Source: Euphorbia lathyris | Lineage: Eukaryota > Streptophyta > Magnoliopsida > Malpighiales > Euphorbiaceae | Length of the DNA stretch: 64,000 nucleotides | Assembly (NCBI RefSeq): GCF_963576675.1 | Contig: NC_088919.1 | Location: forward strand, 42,740,501 to 42,804,500 | Reading direction: 5' to 3' | In this document: positions 47,376-59,995 of the stretch, piece by piece | How the letters are laid out: the number at the start of each line of letters is the position of its first letter | Numbering within the stretch: position 1 is the stretch's first letter | Notes under the pieces: generated by a model | What the model was told of the DNA's origin: nothing | Seen by the model: only the letters and a program-made list of their open reading frames with translations | The model's database searches: none | Position numbers and translations under genes: made by a program

Positions 47376-49331
47376 AATTGGTTATGAACCCAATCCCATT
47401 AACCATATATTGGGTCAATGCTATTAAATTTATTTAATATGACATGATTAAATCTCTAAGTTCACGTAGCAAAGCAATAGAAGGTATAAATAAGAATTAA
47501 GAAATATAATTAATTAAAGCAGAATCCTAGCCGTCAAGAAAACTCTCAAGTTCTTCATCGAGGTTTTGGGGGGTTTTTTCTAGCTTTTAACTGGAAGATA
47601 AAGCTCCTCATTTACTTTGCTTTGGTTTTTTCTTTTATAGTTTAGGATAGGTTTGATAGTTTCTCTTCTATTTGAAGTTTTTTCCTATTTCTTATATTTC
47701 TCGCTATATATATGGTTGTGTTCATAAATCTCCAGGATTAGATTGAAAGAATAAATCTATAGGATTGGATTAAAAGAATAAATCTCTAGAATTGAATTGC
47801 CCTAAAATTTCAGTACAGTCCAGTTCGGGGATTCGGAGATTCGGTTCCGGTCCAATCCAATATAATTTTTCGGTGATTCGGATAAATATCTAATAGTTTA
47901 AGTCCTAAAAAATAAATTAAAAATTTAATTTACAAAATAATAAAATATAAAATTTTATTATCTTACATAACTTGAAATAAATAACATTTTTTTAGGAAGT
48001 AAACAACATTCATTAAAAGATACAGTAGACAACAAGGCTAAAAAAACCCACAAAATCAAAGTATTAAAAGTTACGGTAGACAACAAGTTCGATTGTTCAT
48101 ATGAATTTCCACTAGAAATAATTGGAGATTTTGTGAAGAAATAGTCCGAAGAGTGATTCTGTATTCACGAGCCAAACATTCTTCAAGTGACTGATATCTC
48201 CCTTCTCTTATCTATATCCATTAAATTAAATTAAGCCTTTATTTTTTTGTTTAAATTTGTATAAAAATGGAACTTACAGATCTTAATGAAAATTTCAAGC
48301 TCAAAGGTGGAGCTTCTTTTAATTTTCTCACTGTTGAAATGCACCATGCGTCTCTTCTTTTAATCATCACCATGATAATCTTTAATTACTTTTATTTATC
48401 AATTTTATATTAGAATTGGAGTTTATATCTAATACCTCTGAAGAAGATTTGGATGATTGAGATAGGAAAGGTGGGAATGCCTGTCTAGAAAATTTTCCAT
48501 GGCTGAAAAATCAGGTGAAGAAAATTTTCCTAATTGATTTTCCATGAGAGGAGCTTCTGTGAATTAAGAACTATATCTAATACCCTACACATATAAAACT
48601 CCAAATATAACACAGAACATATAAAACTTTAAATCTACACAATGTACACAACACAGAACTTCAAATATAAAAGTTCGGAGTTTAGAAAACTTACCAGAGT
48701 TCAGATTTTGTGCAGAAGAGGTGAAGGTCAAGAGGTGAAGGAGGTGGAGGCGGCGGTGGAGTGGAGAGCGAGTCGGAGAAGCGAAGTCACTCCCTGTTTC
48801 CAGCGCCGTGGGAAGTGGAATGACTGGAGATCGGTAAAAGGTGGGGGTGGCGGTGGCGGTGGCGATGTGTAAGGTGGAGGTGGCGGCGTGCGAGGTGGTA
48901 GCAGCGGTGTGCGAGGTGGTGACAGCGATGGAGTGCAGTGGAGGACATAGAACCCTAGAAAAAAAATGGAAGCAGAGAATGGGTAAAGGAAGCAGGAGAT
49001 TCTATTTTATAAAATGTTTAAAAATTCTAATATTTAAAACTTCTAATATTTGTTACTTAATTAAATGGTTAACAAGAAGTAGAATTGGTTCAAATGGTTA
49101 AGATGATTGACAATGTTTTATTTGGTTAGGTGTTCGATTTTCCATGTCTACATTTAGATAAATATTTTTCATTTCATTTTATAAACGGAGATTAATCCGG
49201 ATAATTTTTATGACTATATAATAATGTTATACCTCATTAACCTTATTAATAAATTATATATTTATATTATTATAATTAGTTTACCAAACCTTACAAAATA
49301 TATAACTATATATTACATAACATTTCTCTTT

Positions 49332-49375
<44 letters not shown>

Positions 49376-50500
49376 TTTATAATAATATCAAATAATATCA
49401 TTTAAAATTAAATTAAATTAATATATAGAGTGAAAATAAAGTTAACGTATGAAATATAAATTTATTATTGCTAAACTTTCGGTTATTTCAATCCAGTTAT
49501 GTCCAATCCAATCCAATTCGGTTATCGGTCTGGTGCTGGATAAATTTTGGTCCAGTTCTTTAACGAAAAGTCAACGGTCCAATCCAGTTCGATTCTCCAA
49601 AAAAAGTCAACGGTCCGGTCCAATTCCGGAATTTTTTCCTCGGATATTCGGTGTGGTCCAGTATCTCCAGGATCCGCGCCCAGCCCTACTTCCTATATAG
49701 GTGGTTGTGGCTTGTTTCCCTATGAATATTATCATGTTTTCCTTCATGGAAAAAAATTATCTACCATCACATAATCTGACTCATTGGAAGTTTATGAAGT
49801 CATTCGTAAAGAAGAAGAAGAAGAAGAAGAAGAAGACTTTAAAGTCGATTATGTGTGGAGTATGTTTCCCACCGTTGTGTCTAGCATTGCTCTATCACGA
49901 AATATGATATTAAAGATGCAGATTCAACCTCATCTGATATACTTCTTGATTGTAATTTTTTAATTACTTGTATTAAGATGTACTATTTTTTCTATGAATG
50001 AAACAATTACTTTTTTTCAAACATTATGTTTTACATTAATTTTACAATTAAATTAAGATGGTTTTTTTTTTTGTATTTTACCATAAATCCAAATTTTATT
50101 ATACTTTTATCAAATAAAACGGTTATATCCATTTACTCTTTGCAATTTTTTTCACTTGTTTGGAGAATTTCTCCTTTCTCTCTCTTCTCCTTTATAGATT
50201 GGCTAGGTTTTACAAATTAATATCAGTTTACAGTACACAAAAATAAAATCAAAAGGATATGATTACAAGCTTATTACGTTAATAAGGAAGTTTAGTGTAG
50301 CTCTAAAATATACATAATTTTTTTAAAAAAAAAAGAAATATACAATTTTAAAAAGCACAAATAAACATAAACAATTAGATAGAAAAAATGTTGTCAAAAA
50401 AAAAAAATAGATAGAAAAAAATGAGAACCGGGAGTCCGTTGATGAATTTCACGAGGTATACAAAATTGAATATTTTCCTATTTACTTATAATTTTGAAAA
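47376..50500. other. Intergenic region with low-complexity blocks and a possible hAT-like element
   Basis: No supported gene. A GC-rich GGTGGCGG block lies at about 48710-48950, a (TA)n run at 49330-49374, and a (GAA)n run at 49810-49836. GTCCAGTTCGG/CCAATCCAATT words near 47815-47870 and 49495-49670, and a right end reading TAGGGCTGGGCGCGGATCC in reverse complement, suggest a degraded hAT-like element of about 2 kb with unclear left end. Confidence 0.4.
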
Positions 50501-51934
50501 GGGAAAATTACAAAACTGAATCAAATGAAATGCTCATTTACATATTTAGATTAATTACCTAACTCATTACATATCTAAACTATTTTTTTTTTGTGACTTT
50601 CTCAAAATACTCTTCATATATATATATATAGCACTTAAAAATTTCTTACTCTTTTTTCTTTCTCTCTTCCGTCACTTTGCATTTTGCGAAAAATACGAAG
50701 CCTGCGAAGATAATGTTTTTTAAGATCATGAAATTTACTTCGCATTTTCGCAGTCTGCGAAGGTAATACTATTTCGCAGAATGACTTTTTCTTCGCAGTT
50801 TTAGTCAAATGTGAAGTGGTATATAACATTCAAATCATAACAGCAAGAGTGCAACAATAGTTCTAACATTAAAATCATAACCCTATCAAAATTTACAACA
50901 AGATTGCAACAATAATTATAACATTATCAAAATTTATAACAAGATTGCAATAATAATTCAAACCTTAAACCTCAAAAATTTGCTTCCAGACTTTACAGAA
51001 GCAAGAAAAATCAGCGGCGTCATACAGAATCAATGGCCTTTGAGATGATAATGGTGATTTTTCTTTTCTTTCCAAGAAAAATCGGCACCATCTCAATCAC
51101 CCCTCACTGTGATTGTTGCTCTTGTATTCAAGATAAACGGATCACTGTGATTGATGCTTTTGTATTCAAGATAAACGGATCACTGTGATTGATGCTTTTG
51201 TATCCAACCTTCACAAAAACTAAGTAATTTTAGGAAAATAATGAAAGAAACGTTTCGCAAATAGAGAATATGCGAACAAAAAATCACCTGAAAAAGGATG
51301 ATTTACGCTTCGCAGAAAGTGATTATGCAAAGCCTGCGAAGAGAAAAATAAACTAGAAAATGATGATTTTGTTTCGCAGGCTTCGCATAATTGCTTTCTG
51401 CGAAGCAAAATCATCATTTTTCAGGTGATTTTTTGTTCGCAAACTTCACAAAATGTGACGAAAACTCATTTTGCGAAGTAATTTCTGGAAAAATATGAAG
51501 ATAAAACGGTAGAAACCTACCTTATTTCCACCTTTTGCCATTAAAATCAACAATAAATATATGATAAACGTAGAAGAACATCGAATAACCATACATTCAA
51601 TTCGCACAAGAAGAAAAAAACCAAGAGACGAACATGAAACATGAAGATGAAGAACCACCCTTCACAAAAACAGAGAGACAAAGAGAGGACGAGGAGACAT
51701 GATGATGAAGAAAATGCAGGTGATTCTGTAAAATATAAAGGAATGGGGAAGATGAACCAATACACAAGATAGGGGAGATGGAAGGTTGAAACCGATAGAA
51801 AAGAAGGGGGGAGATGAAAGGTTTGGGGTATTTTGGAAAATTCACAAATATATAGTTTAGACATATAGTAGATTGGGTAATTGGTCTAAATATGTAAATG
51901 GGTCTCCCATTTGATCCAATTTTGTAATTTTCCC
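50501..51934. mobile_element. Long-inverted-repeat DNA element rich in TTCGCA words
   Basis: Ends GGGAAAATTACAAAACTG and GGGAAAATTACAAAATTG (reverse complement) extend as about 90-bp inverted repeats including CATTTACATATTTAGA. Flanks (ATTTTGAAAA, TTTTAGAAA) are only roughly similar, so a 9-bp MULE duplication is uncertain. The interior holds many CTTCGCAG/TGCGAAG words and a second inverted repeat. Confidence 0.65.
51271..51441. repeat. Inner inverted repeat with TTCGCAGG/GCGAAGC words
   Basis: Arms of about 70 bp starting TGCGAACAAAAAATCACCTG and ending in the reverse complement, around a short A-rich centre. It is nested symmetrically inside the larger element. Confidence 0.8.
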
Positions 51935-52070
51935 TTTTAGAAACCACTAACATACAAAAGTTGTTGAATATATATAAACAGATAAATCCACATAAAATTA
52001 AGGGATTTGTTATTTTTAATATATTAAGTCACATGATTTAGAGTTTGACATGAAAGGAATTCATTTTAGG

Positions 52071-52878
52071 GAAAAGTATAAAAATTAATAATGTGGTTTC
52101 GTCCAATTTTAAATACATTCTTGTGTTTCAAAACGTGATAAACAGAGATTTTGGGGTTCATTCTGTTAGCAAACAAAGTTCTAACCGATTAATCTTGTTA
52201 AAAAAACTGAAGTGTATTCAAAGTCAAAGTGAAACCCTCTCTTTCTTCTTTCTTTCTCCCTTCTCTTTTTCATCTTCTCTCCCACTCCATCTCCATCTCC
52301 TTTGTAAAAAGTAGAATCAATATTAGAGGCATGTTGACTAAGTGAAAGTATTTGAAATATTGGGAGGCAAAACCTTCTGATGTGAAGGATGGGATCCAAA
52401 TTGATGATTTTCATTTCTGATCTCCTTCACTTCCTTTTCCCTTTCCTTATGACCTTGTTCGAATTGTTTCAACCAATCATCATTTTTCTTCTTCAAATTT
52501 TACCAGTACAGAAGTCTAAGTGCATCAATATGTGTTTCATACACTCGTAAGCTACAATAGCAGAGCTCCTCAATTTGGCTACATACCTTTGATGTTGAAG
52601 GGTGATTATCAAGATCATGAGCACTATAAGTGAATGTCGCACATTGAAGGGTGATTATCAAGATCCTGACATTGATGGAGTTGGAGTGGGGGAGAAGAAT
52701 GGGAAGAGAAAGAAGAAAGGGAGTGTTTGACTTTGACTCTGACTCATTTTTTTAATATCGAGTCAATTTGGACCTTGTTTGCTAATGGAATGAACCTCAA
52801 AACTCTTATTTATCACATTTTGAAACACGAGACTGTTTAAAAATGACTGAAACCACATGGTTTATTTTTGTACTTTTC
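52071..52878. mobile_element. Foldback element with about 210-bp inverted repeats
   Basis: Begins GAAAAGTATAAAAATTAA, and its right end read backward begins GAAAAGTACAAAAATAAA. Similarity continues through ATGTGGTTTC, TTGTGTTTCAAAA, GGTTCATTC and AGTCAAAGT to a CT-rich stretch. A short direct repeat TTGAAGGGTGATTATCAAGAT occurs twice in the centre. No coding sequence. Confidence 0.7.
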
Positions 52879-53134
52879 TCTTAATTTTACTGATATAAGC
52901 CATGTATAAAAATTTTTCAAACAAGTATGAGTTTTATATATGTAACTCTAATATAAAGCCGGCCAAATAAGTTCCAACTGGGGTTTTAAATAAATTTAAA
53001 TCCAAACCCAACCTATTTAATATACGAGCTTGAACTGGACAGACCTGACATTAAATAAAGAGAAATACTCAAGGGTTAATTATATATGAATCATAATTGA
53101 ATTAAATAGATATCTCTCTCTACCCATTTTTATT

Positions 53135-55829
53135 TTGCATATATCAAAAGAGTCCAAACTTGTGTCTTACTTTTTAAGGTTATTTTCATCTACAGTTCCT
53201 TCTGCTAGTTCCCCTATTCTGAGTTCAATGGATAGACATCTTTCATCTGAGGAAGTTGATTCTCTCCACCCTCCCTTTGTTGCTGGGGAAGTTCTTGTTG
53301 TTTTGCATCAAACTGATGGTTTAAAGGCTCCTGGACATGATGGTATGTCTGGTCTATTCTTTAAATCTTATTGGGATGTTGTGGGTAATCAGGTTTTAGC
53401 TATGGTTCTAAACGTCCTTAATGGTGCCCCTTTTCTACCATCTCTTAATCATACGCTTGTTACTCTTATTCCTAAGGTAAAAAATTCAGGATCTTTAAAG
53501 GATCTTCATCCTATCAGTCTTGGTAATGTTGTGCAAATGCTTATCTCTAAAACTCTAGCTAATCTTTTGAAGCTATGTTTACATTCAATTCTTCATCCCT
53601 CTCAAAGTGTTTTTATTCTGAACCGGTTGATAACTAATAATGCATTAATTGCTTTTGAGTTATTCCATTCTATGAAGCATAGAATTAGTGGTAAAAGGGG
53701 GTGTGTGCTATGAAGTTGGACGTGAGTAAGGCTTATAATATGGTGGAATGGTGTTTCTTAAAGGATATGATGTGTGTTATAGGTTTTCCGAGTCGATGGA
53801 TTGAATTGATTCAAAATTGTCTTTCTTCAGTTTCCTTTTCTTTTCTTTTAAATGGGGTACCTAAAGGCTTTGTTAAGCTAAGCAGGGGTCTTCATCAAGG
53901 GGATCCCATTTCACCCTATTTGTTTTTAATCTATGCGGAAGGATTACCAGCATTAATTAGGAAGTCCGAAAGTAACATAGTTTTGCATGGTATTCGTGTA
54001 AGCAATTCGGAACCAACTATATCACATCTTTTCTTTGTAGATGATTAAGTCATATTCTTTAGAGCAACTTCTAATGAGTGTGATGTTGTTTGTGATCTTT
54101 TATATATATATGAAACAGCTTCTGGCCATTGTATCAATTTTGATAAGACTGGTGTTACCTTTAGTATGGGTGTTGGTGTGGAAAGTCGTAGTATGTAGAT
54201 GTGCTAAACTGTTGGGCGTGCAAGAAGTTAGATCCTTTGAAAAATATTTAAGGTTGCCTTCTGTAATCGACAGGTCAAAAAAACGCAGTGCTTAATTTCC
54301 TTAAAGAAAGATTGATGAAGCGTATATATGGATGGAAGGAGAAGATCTTATCTAGGGGTAAAGAGGTTCTCATTAAATCTGTGGCACAAGTTGTTCCTCA
54401 GTATATAATAAAAAAAATTACTTCCAAAGACTTTTTGTGATGAATTACAACAAATTCTAGGCTAGATTTTGGGAGAAAATATGTTTGACCAATGATGATG
54501 GTGGTTTGGGATTCAGGAATATATTTGCATTTAACCTTGTTTTACTTGCTAAACATGTGCGGAGAATGGTTGAATATCCAGATTCTCTTTGTTCGTAGGT
54601 TTTTAAACACAAATACTTCCTAAGGAAAGGTGTGATGGAGGAAAATGTGGGTTATCGTGCTAGTCAAGTGTGGAGAAGTTTATTAAAGGCAAGACAATTT
54701 ATTCAAGATGGGAGTTATTGGAGAATTGGTGAAGGAAGATCAGTTAATTTGATGAGTTCCAGATGGGTTCCTGATGTGATGTGTAATCGCCCACTTTATT
54801 TGTTAAATCCAACTTCTTCATCAAGTGTTTCCTACTTGATTGATTTTGATAACTCCTGTTGATTTAATTAATTTATGCTTTTCATCAGTTGTTGAAGCAG
54901 AACTTTTGAAGATTCCGTTGAGCCGAATGTTTATTTCCAATTCCTTTTTTATTACATTCTAAGAATGGGGAATATTTGGTTAAATCTAGGTATAAAGTTG
55001 TTTGTGGTGCTTGAGCTCTATTACAGCTTTGGTTGCACCGTCGGAGGGGAATCTTCAATTTTGGCACTGTCTCTAGAAGGTTAATACTCCACTAAAGTTT
55101 TTTCACACATTTTGAAATGCTGCTAAGAATATTCTGCCTAGTTTTTGATAATCTTGTGAATAAAAAAATTAATTTGGAGGGTCAATGCTGCTTTTATGGT
55201 TTCCATACGAAACGTTGATTAATCTGTTCAAAGTATATCCAGGTACAAGATTTAATGGAGACATGTGAATCTGGTTTATCCTGTGTATAAGCTCGCAAGG
55301 TTGGATTGTCTTGAATGGTTTACTTCTGTCTTGAAGGTTTTATCTAAGGAGGAATTTGCGATTAAGTATGGTATGATCAACTTCATTTGGTTTGAAAGAA
55401 ACCAAATTATGGAAAAAATCAAATTAGGGTGGTAAAATATGTGGATGCAGTTTGGGATTTGGTAAATGGGTTTGCTAAGAGTGAAAGGTCTCAGTTTCTA
55501 AATAGAAGGAATCGTTTGGGTTATTTAATTATGTCTCTCCTACTAGTCGAATTGTTGCAATGGAAGTTGTTGGTGGTTCTGCTGCTGCTGAAGTGTGCAT
55601 GCCTGCTTCTGCTGGTTGCGGTTTGGGTGATGGTCGATTTGTAGGAGATGTTGTTGCAGGTCGTGTTGCTGCCTATGGAGAATTATATGGAAACATTGTT
55701 GTTGTGGGTTGTGTTGAAGATGGTGATGTGGCAGTTGGACCTAGCGATGCTGCTGTTGTGTCTCTTGGTACTGCTGTCCAATTTACTACTAATTATGGTT
55801 CTCATAATTCTGATTTTGCTGTTGCTAGA
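53135..55829 (+). pseudogene. 5'-truncated L1-type LINE (reverse transcriptase, zf-RVT region), decayed
   Basis: Starts inside the RT N-terminal region: GLKAPGHDGMSGLFFKSYW and LNHTLVTLIPKV are typical. After a frameshift near 53700 it continues KLDVSKAYNMVEW, GLHQGDPISPYLF and the catalytic FVDD, followed at once by TAA (54046-54048) where relatives continue DDSLLF. The same frame then goes on with ASGHCINFDKTG. Further downstream are YRASQVWRSLLKAR and YWRIGEGRSVNLMSSRWVPD, the region before the zf-RVT domain, with more breaks. A C-terminal RNase H is not clear. The 3' end is cut by the copia LTR relic at 55830; no polyA tail or target duplication seen. Confidence 0.85.
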
Positions 55830-56464
55830 TGAAGGAAAATAGACAAGCCTAGGCGTAGCGGAATAATAAAATTTTATATATTTTATCTATTTCCTTTTTC
55901 CAAGATCTGTTAATTGTTATTTCATACAATGAAGGATAGAAAGCAATACCTTTAATGAAGAACTATCTACGGTTGCAAACGAAGTGCCCACAACTTCTTA
56001 TAATCAACCCGTGAGCAACGAACGTTTTTGTTCAACACAGAAAACATAACTAATCAGTAATCAACCTTTAAAGTATAGCAATCGCAATGATTGCCTCTAA
56101 CAGAAATCGATACGAGATCAAAGAGAGAGTAAGAAATAAAGTAAATTAATCGAGACAAAAGACGGAACGGTTCCTCTTCTCCTTCTTATGTGTGTTTCGA
56201 AATATGTAGGCTAGGGATTCTATTTATAGACTTCTCAAAACTCTAATCCTAGTTGTGTAAGGTAATTAATTAATTAGAATCTTATTCGGGATAGGATTAA
56301 TAATTAGATAATTAAACAAACACTTTATTATTATCTAAATAATAACTAATTATATTTAGATAATTATTATTAATCAAATTAATAATTCAATTATTGTTAG
56401 GGATAATTAATTAGATTTTCAATCACATAAAAACTTCTAATTAATATTATCAGATAATTAGGTA
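55830..56464. repeat. Diverged relic of the copia LTR, cut by the right Tat element
   Basis: Aligns by eye with the first part of the LTR at 22599: GTAGCGGAA, TTGTTATTTCATA, GAAGTGCCCACAA, ATTGCCTCTAA and AGATCAAAGAGA words appear in order. Clearly older than the 22.6-32.1 kb copy. It ends at the start of the Tat LTR (56465). Confidence 0.75.
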
Positions 56465-56727
56465 TGTGGACACCGTGATCCTGATCTCCGGAGAGAGGCT
56501 TTAGCTTGCCGATGGGTCGTCCCTGCGCCGGGAATGGTCCCTGCGGATACTCCGACGAGCAAGACAGTCAGAGGTTCAAGAATATATTCAAAGTAAGGTG
56601 TAAATGGTTCAAAAATGATTACCCCCCCTTCCTTCAATGTGAGTTGTGCTTTTATAGAGGGTGCTTGGGCCCTGGGCCCATCTGCCCGATTGGGCCTTCT
56701 TAAGCCCTTTATTCATATCCCGAATCA
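56465..56727 (-). repeat. 3' LTR of the right Tat element
   Basis: On the minus strand it runs from TGATTCGGGATATG to GGTGTCCACA, 263 bp, short for the lineage. A TATA box CTATAAAAG lies near 56655 in the element's direction. Confidence 0.75.
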
Positions 56728-56744
56728 TAAGGTCCCCCCCACCG
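56728..56744 (-). other. Polypurine tract of the right Tat element
   Basis: On the minus strand CGGTGGGGGGGACC sits next to the LTR start, G-rich as in the left element. Confidence 0.65.
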
Positions 56745-56958
56745 AAGAGCCAAGTCGAGTATTTGATGCGAGAATACAAGCGGGTGTGTCTGCTCGTCAT
56801 GCGGACACCTGTTGTTTAAACGCAAACAGGGCCCTTCATTGCATGTGCGTCTTATTTTCAGTGCCGCATTGATTGTTTATGTGCTTTTAATCACCCGTGC
56901 GCCGCCAGCATTAATTGCGAAATTACAACTGTGCCAGCGCCTTGATTTCTCCCCCAAC

Positions 56959-56966
56959 TATAAATA
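56959..56966 (+). promoter_or_regulatory. TATA box of the first antisense gene
   Basis: TATAAATA on the plus strand, about 230 bp outside the LTR and 268 bp before the ATG at 57234. The same octamer stands before the second antisense gene at 59996. Confidence 0.6.
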
Positions 56967-57233
56967 TTAGGGGGGAGGGAACGAAATATCTTCTTCTTTC
57001 AAATTTGCTTGAGAAAATTGTGCCGTCGTGCTGTGGCTTTCTGCGACTGTGCCCTTCCATAGCTTTCTGCTCGCGTTGCGAGGGTCCGTCGGTTCATCCG
57101 TCATCCGTTGTCTTTCGTTGGGAGTTTTCTTGCTTCAGAACTTGTCGTATCTTTGGTGAGGTTAGTCGCATCATTCCTTAGCTTTGATTTCTGCGTTTTT
57201 CTTGCTTTATTTCGACTTCGGGGTAGGGGTATT

Positions 57234-59844
57234 ATGTCAGAGGGGTCTTCACGGGGAGCCCTAAGCAGACTGCCACCGGTCGCCCCGGGTGACTTCATGC
57301 TTCGAGAGTCTGCGCGAACTCGGTCGGTGTCGCGAAAAAGGCGAGCTGAAAAGGTGGGGGGGAATAGCGCGGCGGGTGAAGTTTTGAAGAAAAGGAAAAT
57401 ACCCGTTGATCGCCCGCCGCCCACCGTTGATCGTCCAGCTGGGGGTGTTGCCGTCGGTGTGTTAGAGGTGGTAGTGGCCGTACCGGAGTGGTTAATTACT
57501 GTAGAGCGGCCTCTCGCCGCGATTTACGAGGAAATGCGTGAAAAAGTGTGGACGCGAGCCCCTGGTCCTGCTGGAAGCGAGGGTAAGCGTTTTGAAAGAG
57601 TCGAGCGCCCTAGGAGGCCGGAGTCCCTTGTTGTCGAAGATGCTTATAGTATAATTGTTGTTGATGACCTTCCGGCGATCTCTGCGGTGTACCGACTCGG
57701 GGAGCCTTATGAATTAGCGGTATTGAGCGAGGAGACCAGAGCGCACCATGCGGGTCGTGCGAACGAGCTCATCATCTACGAAGAGCAATTAGAGTCGGGG
57801 ATGCGGCTTCCCCTCCTGCCTTTCTTTGTGGAGGTATTGAAAGAATACGACATGTGCCCTGGCCAAATACATCTGAATGGTTGGAGAATGATGGTCGCCT
57901 TCTACTCCTTGTGTCGTTCCGCCAGATACCGAGCCACAGGTCTAGTTTTCCGTGAGTTTTTTAAACCGAGCAAAGGGCAAAGATCGTAGCATGTCACCTT
58001 CTCCCATCAGAAATTCAGAGTGATGGGTGGTTTGAAGGATAAACTGTCCGAATATCGTCACCGCTTTTTTTCTGGTGAGGAAGCGCGATGGAGATTTTCC
58101 CTTCCGGGTCGTGTGGAACGACGATCCCATGGACTCCAGTCGGTGGCTGAAGACCCGACCCATGCTTCCGTTCGAGGAAAAATTGGTTACGCATTTGAAA
58201 GGTCTCCCGACAGATAAAGATCATAAGCAGGACGTCGACGAGCTAGTTCGCCATTTCCTTGCTGCTGGCTACTATATCTGGAATAAATGGCGAATGGCCG
58301 ATATCAGAGGGTGGTCGGCGGCGGACTTTGAGAAATGGAAAAAGGGCTACAACTTCAAGGCTGGGGAGCTGGCGGAATTGGAGGCAATCTCCATGAATGT
58401 TGCCGTCGTAGGTGAGGGGCTGGGATTATTTTTCTGCTTTGTCAATTATGCAGTATGAAATATGTTTATTAATTAGAAGTCTGATGTTTTCTTTCTCTTG
58501 TTCTGGCGCGTGCAGGTCCAGGAGATCCCCGTGTCAGTATGGATTTTAACCTTAACGAATTCAGCGTTGGTCTGGAGACCGCTGACGAGGTGTTCAGAGG
58601 AGCTTCGGGGTCATTGGTATCGTACTCGTCACTCGAGGATGCGAACCAAGTGGTGCAAAGCATGGGAGGTGATCTTGCTGCCCGGGAAGGTGCTGACGGG
58701 GAGGTTGATGTCCCGCAGGGGAAACCTGTAACTGATCCAGCTGCCTAGAAGCCTGTGGGAGGGGTGGAGATGATTGCTTTGGATGAAGAGGTAGCTGGTA
58801 GTCCAAGCCGTGGGATGGTTGCTCGGAAAAGGAAAAGGGACACTGGAAAAACCGTTGTTGAAGACGTAGGTGGAGAGAGAAATGCTGAGGAAGTAATCGC
58901 TGGTGCTAGCGAAGGTGGCGAGAAACCTTGCTCTGATGGTGCCAAGCAGATGTCTTCGGATGTGACGGATCGGATACGGGATCATCCGGAAATGGTGAAG
59001 AGAATGGAAATGAAAATTTCCAAATTCAAGGAGTATGTGATGGATCTGTCAGTGCATTCTGATATGATGAGCTCCGACCTGGCTCGCGCGATGGCCCGTG
59101 TGGCCCGGGTTCCTAGTGAGCAACAGCGGATGGATGGGGTTTCGAAAATGAACTTGGGTCTGGAGACCTTATCGGCCCTCGGTGTGGTGAGTTCTTCTAT
59201 TCGTTTTCTCAGCTTTGTGTTATTTCTTGCAAGTGTCTTATCTTCACTTTCATTCTTATCTGCAGTCTATCCAAAATGCAACCCAAGTTTTCGACATGTG
59301 CGTTAATGATGAAAACGCTTTTCGTGATATGGAAGCGGGTTTGCGAAGATCTGTCAGCGATCTTGAGGAGGCGAACCAAAAGTTGACGGCTGCGCGGGAG
59401 CTTCTTGATCATCGCGAGGCTGAGATAACGGTTTTGTCAGAGAAGCTGAAGGTAGAAACAGCCGGTCGGGTGGAACTCTCGCAGCGTTTGAAGCATGATG
59501 TCGAGGAGATCTGTGCGTATCGGGTGTTGCTAAGGATGGCAGTCGGGTGGACTCGCCGTGTAGCAGAGATTACGAAGGAGAAGACGGGACGCGCGGCAGA
59601 GCTGGTCGAGGAGAATGAGTCTCTCAAGCGACAACTGGAGGCTGCACGCAAAGAAGCTGTCGATCTTCGCGCTCTGGCAGGTCAACGCGAGGAGAAACTA
59701 GTAAAACTAGACCGCATGATGCTAATCACCGCAGCTCATTCTGCGGGTTACAATGTTCCTCCGGAGGTGATTTTTGCTCCGAATATCTATGACAAAGCTG
59801 TCCAGGCGAAGGCTGTTGAATTTTGCAGCCGTTTTAAGAAGTAA
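57234..59844 (+). pseudogene. Antisense gene 1 of the right Tat element (transposase_28-like, coiled coil), three exons
   Basis: The start at ATG 57234 (MSEGSSRG) is preferred over an upstream ATG whose frame looks like leader or intron. Exon 1 holds a basic N-terminus, YRLGEPYELAVL, MRLPLLPFFVEVLKEYD and FREFFKPSKG, the PF04195-like domain. It has a TAG at 57987-57989 and a one-base shift in a T7 run (58065-58071), then WRMADIRGWSAADFEKW. Intron 58412-58515 (GT-AG, 104 bp, phase 1). Exon 2 is acidic, with TAG at 58746-58748. Intron 59187-59265 (79 bp, phase 0). Exon 3 (59266-59844, intact) is a long coiled coil (SDLEEANQKL, EENESLKRQLEAARKE) with a conserved C-terminal VPPEVIFAPNIYD. Function unknown. 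It is transcribed toward pol and is homologous to the antisense genes of the other two Tat elements. Confidence 0.8.
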
Positions 59845-59995
59845 TAGGGAGTCTGTTCTTTGAATTCTTAGATGTAATGATGGTTCGTACAATTTGGATC
59901 TTTTTTGGGATATCTTTTTGCACCTAATGATGTTTTGTCTGCTTGATGTGATTGTTGTGCCTTGTGTGGTCTTTCATGTCTTTTCCTCGACCTGC

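Noticed and set aside
48642..49101. Gly-rich small proteins
   Set aside because: Caused by a GGTGGCGGT-type low-complexity block that is open in several frames; no signal peptide or known domain.
51547..51953. Overlapping hydrophobic minus-strand frames of 105-118 residues
   Set aside because: They arise from CT-rich inverted-repeat DNA, overlap each other in different frames and have no recognisable domain.
55560..55832. Gly/Val/Ala-rich 90-residue frame at the end of the LINE
   Set aside because: Low-complexity GTTGTTG-rich DNA open in two frames at once, with no family motif. It may be the worn LINE C-terminus but cannot be supported as a gene.
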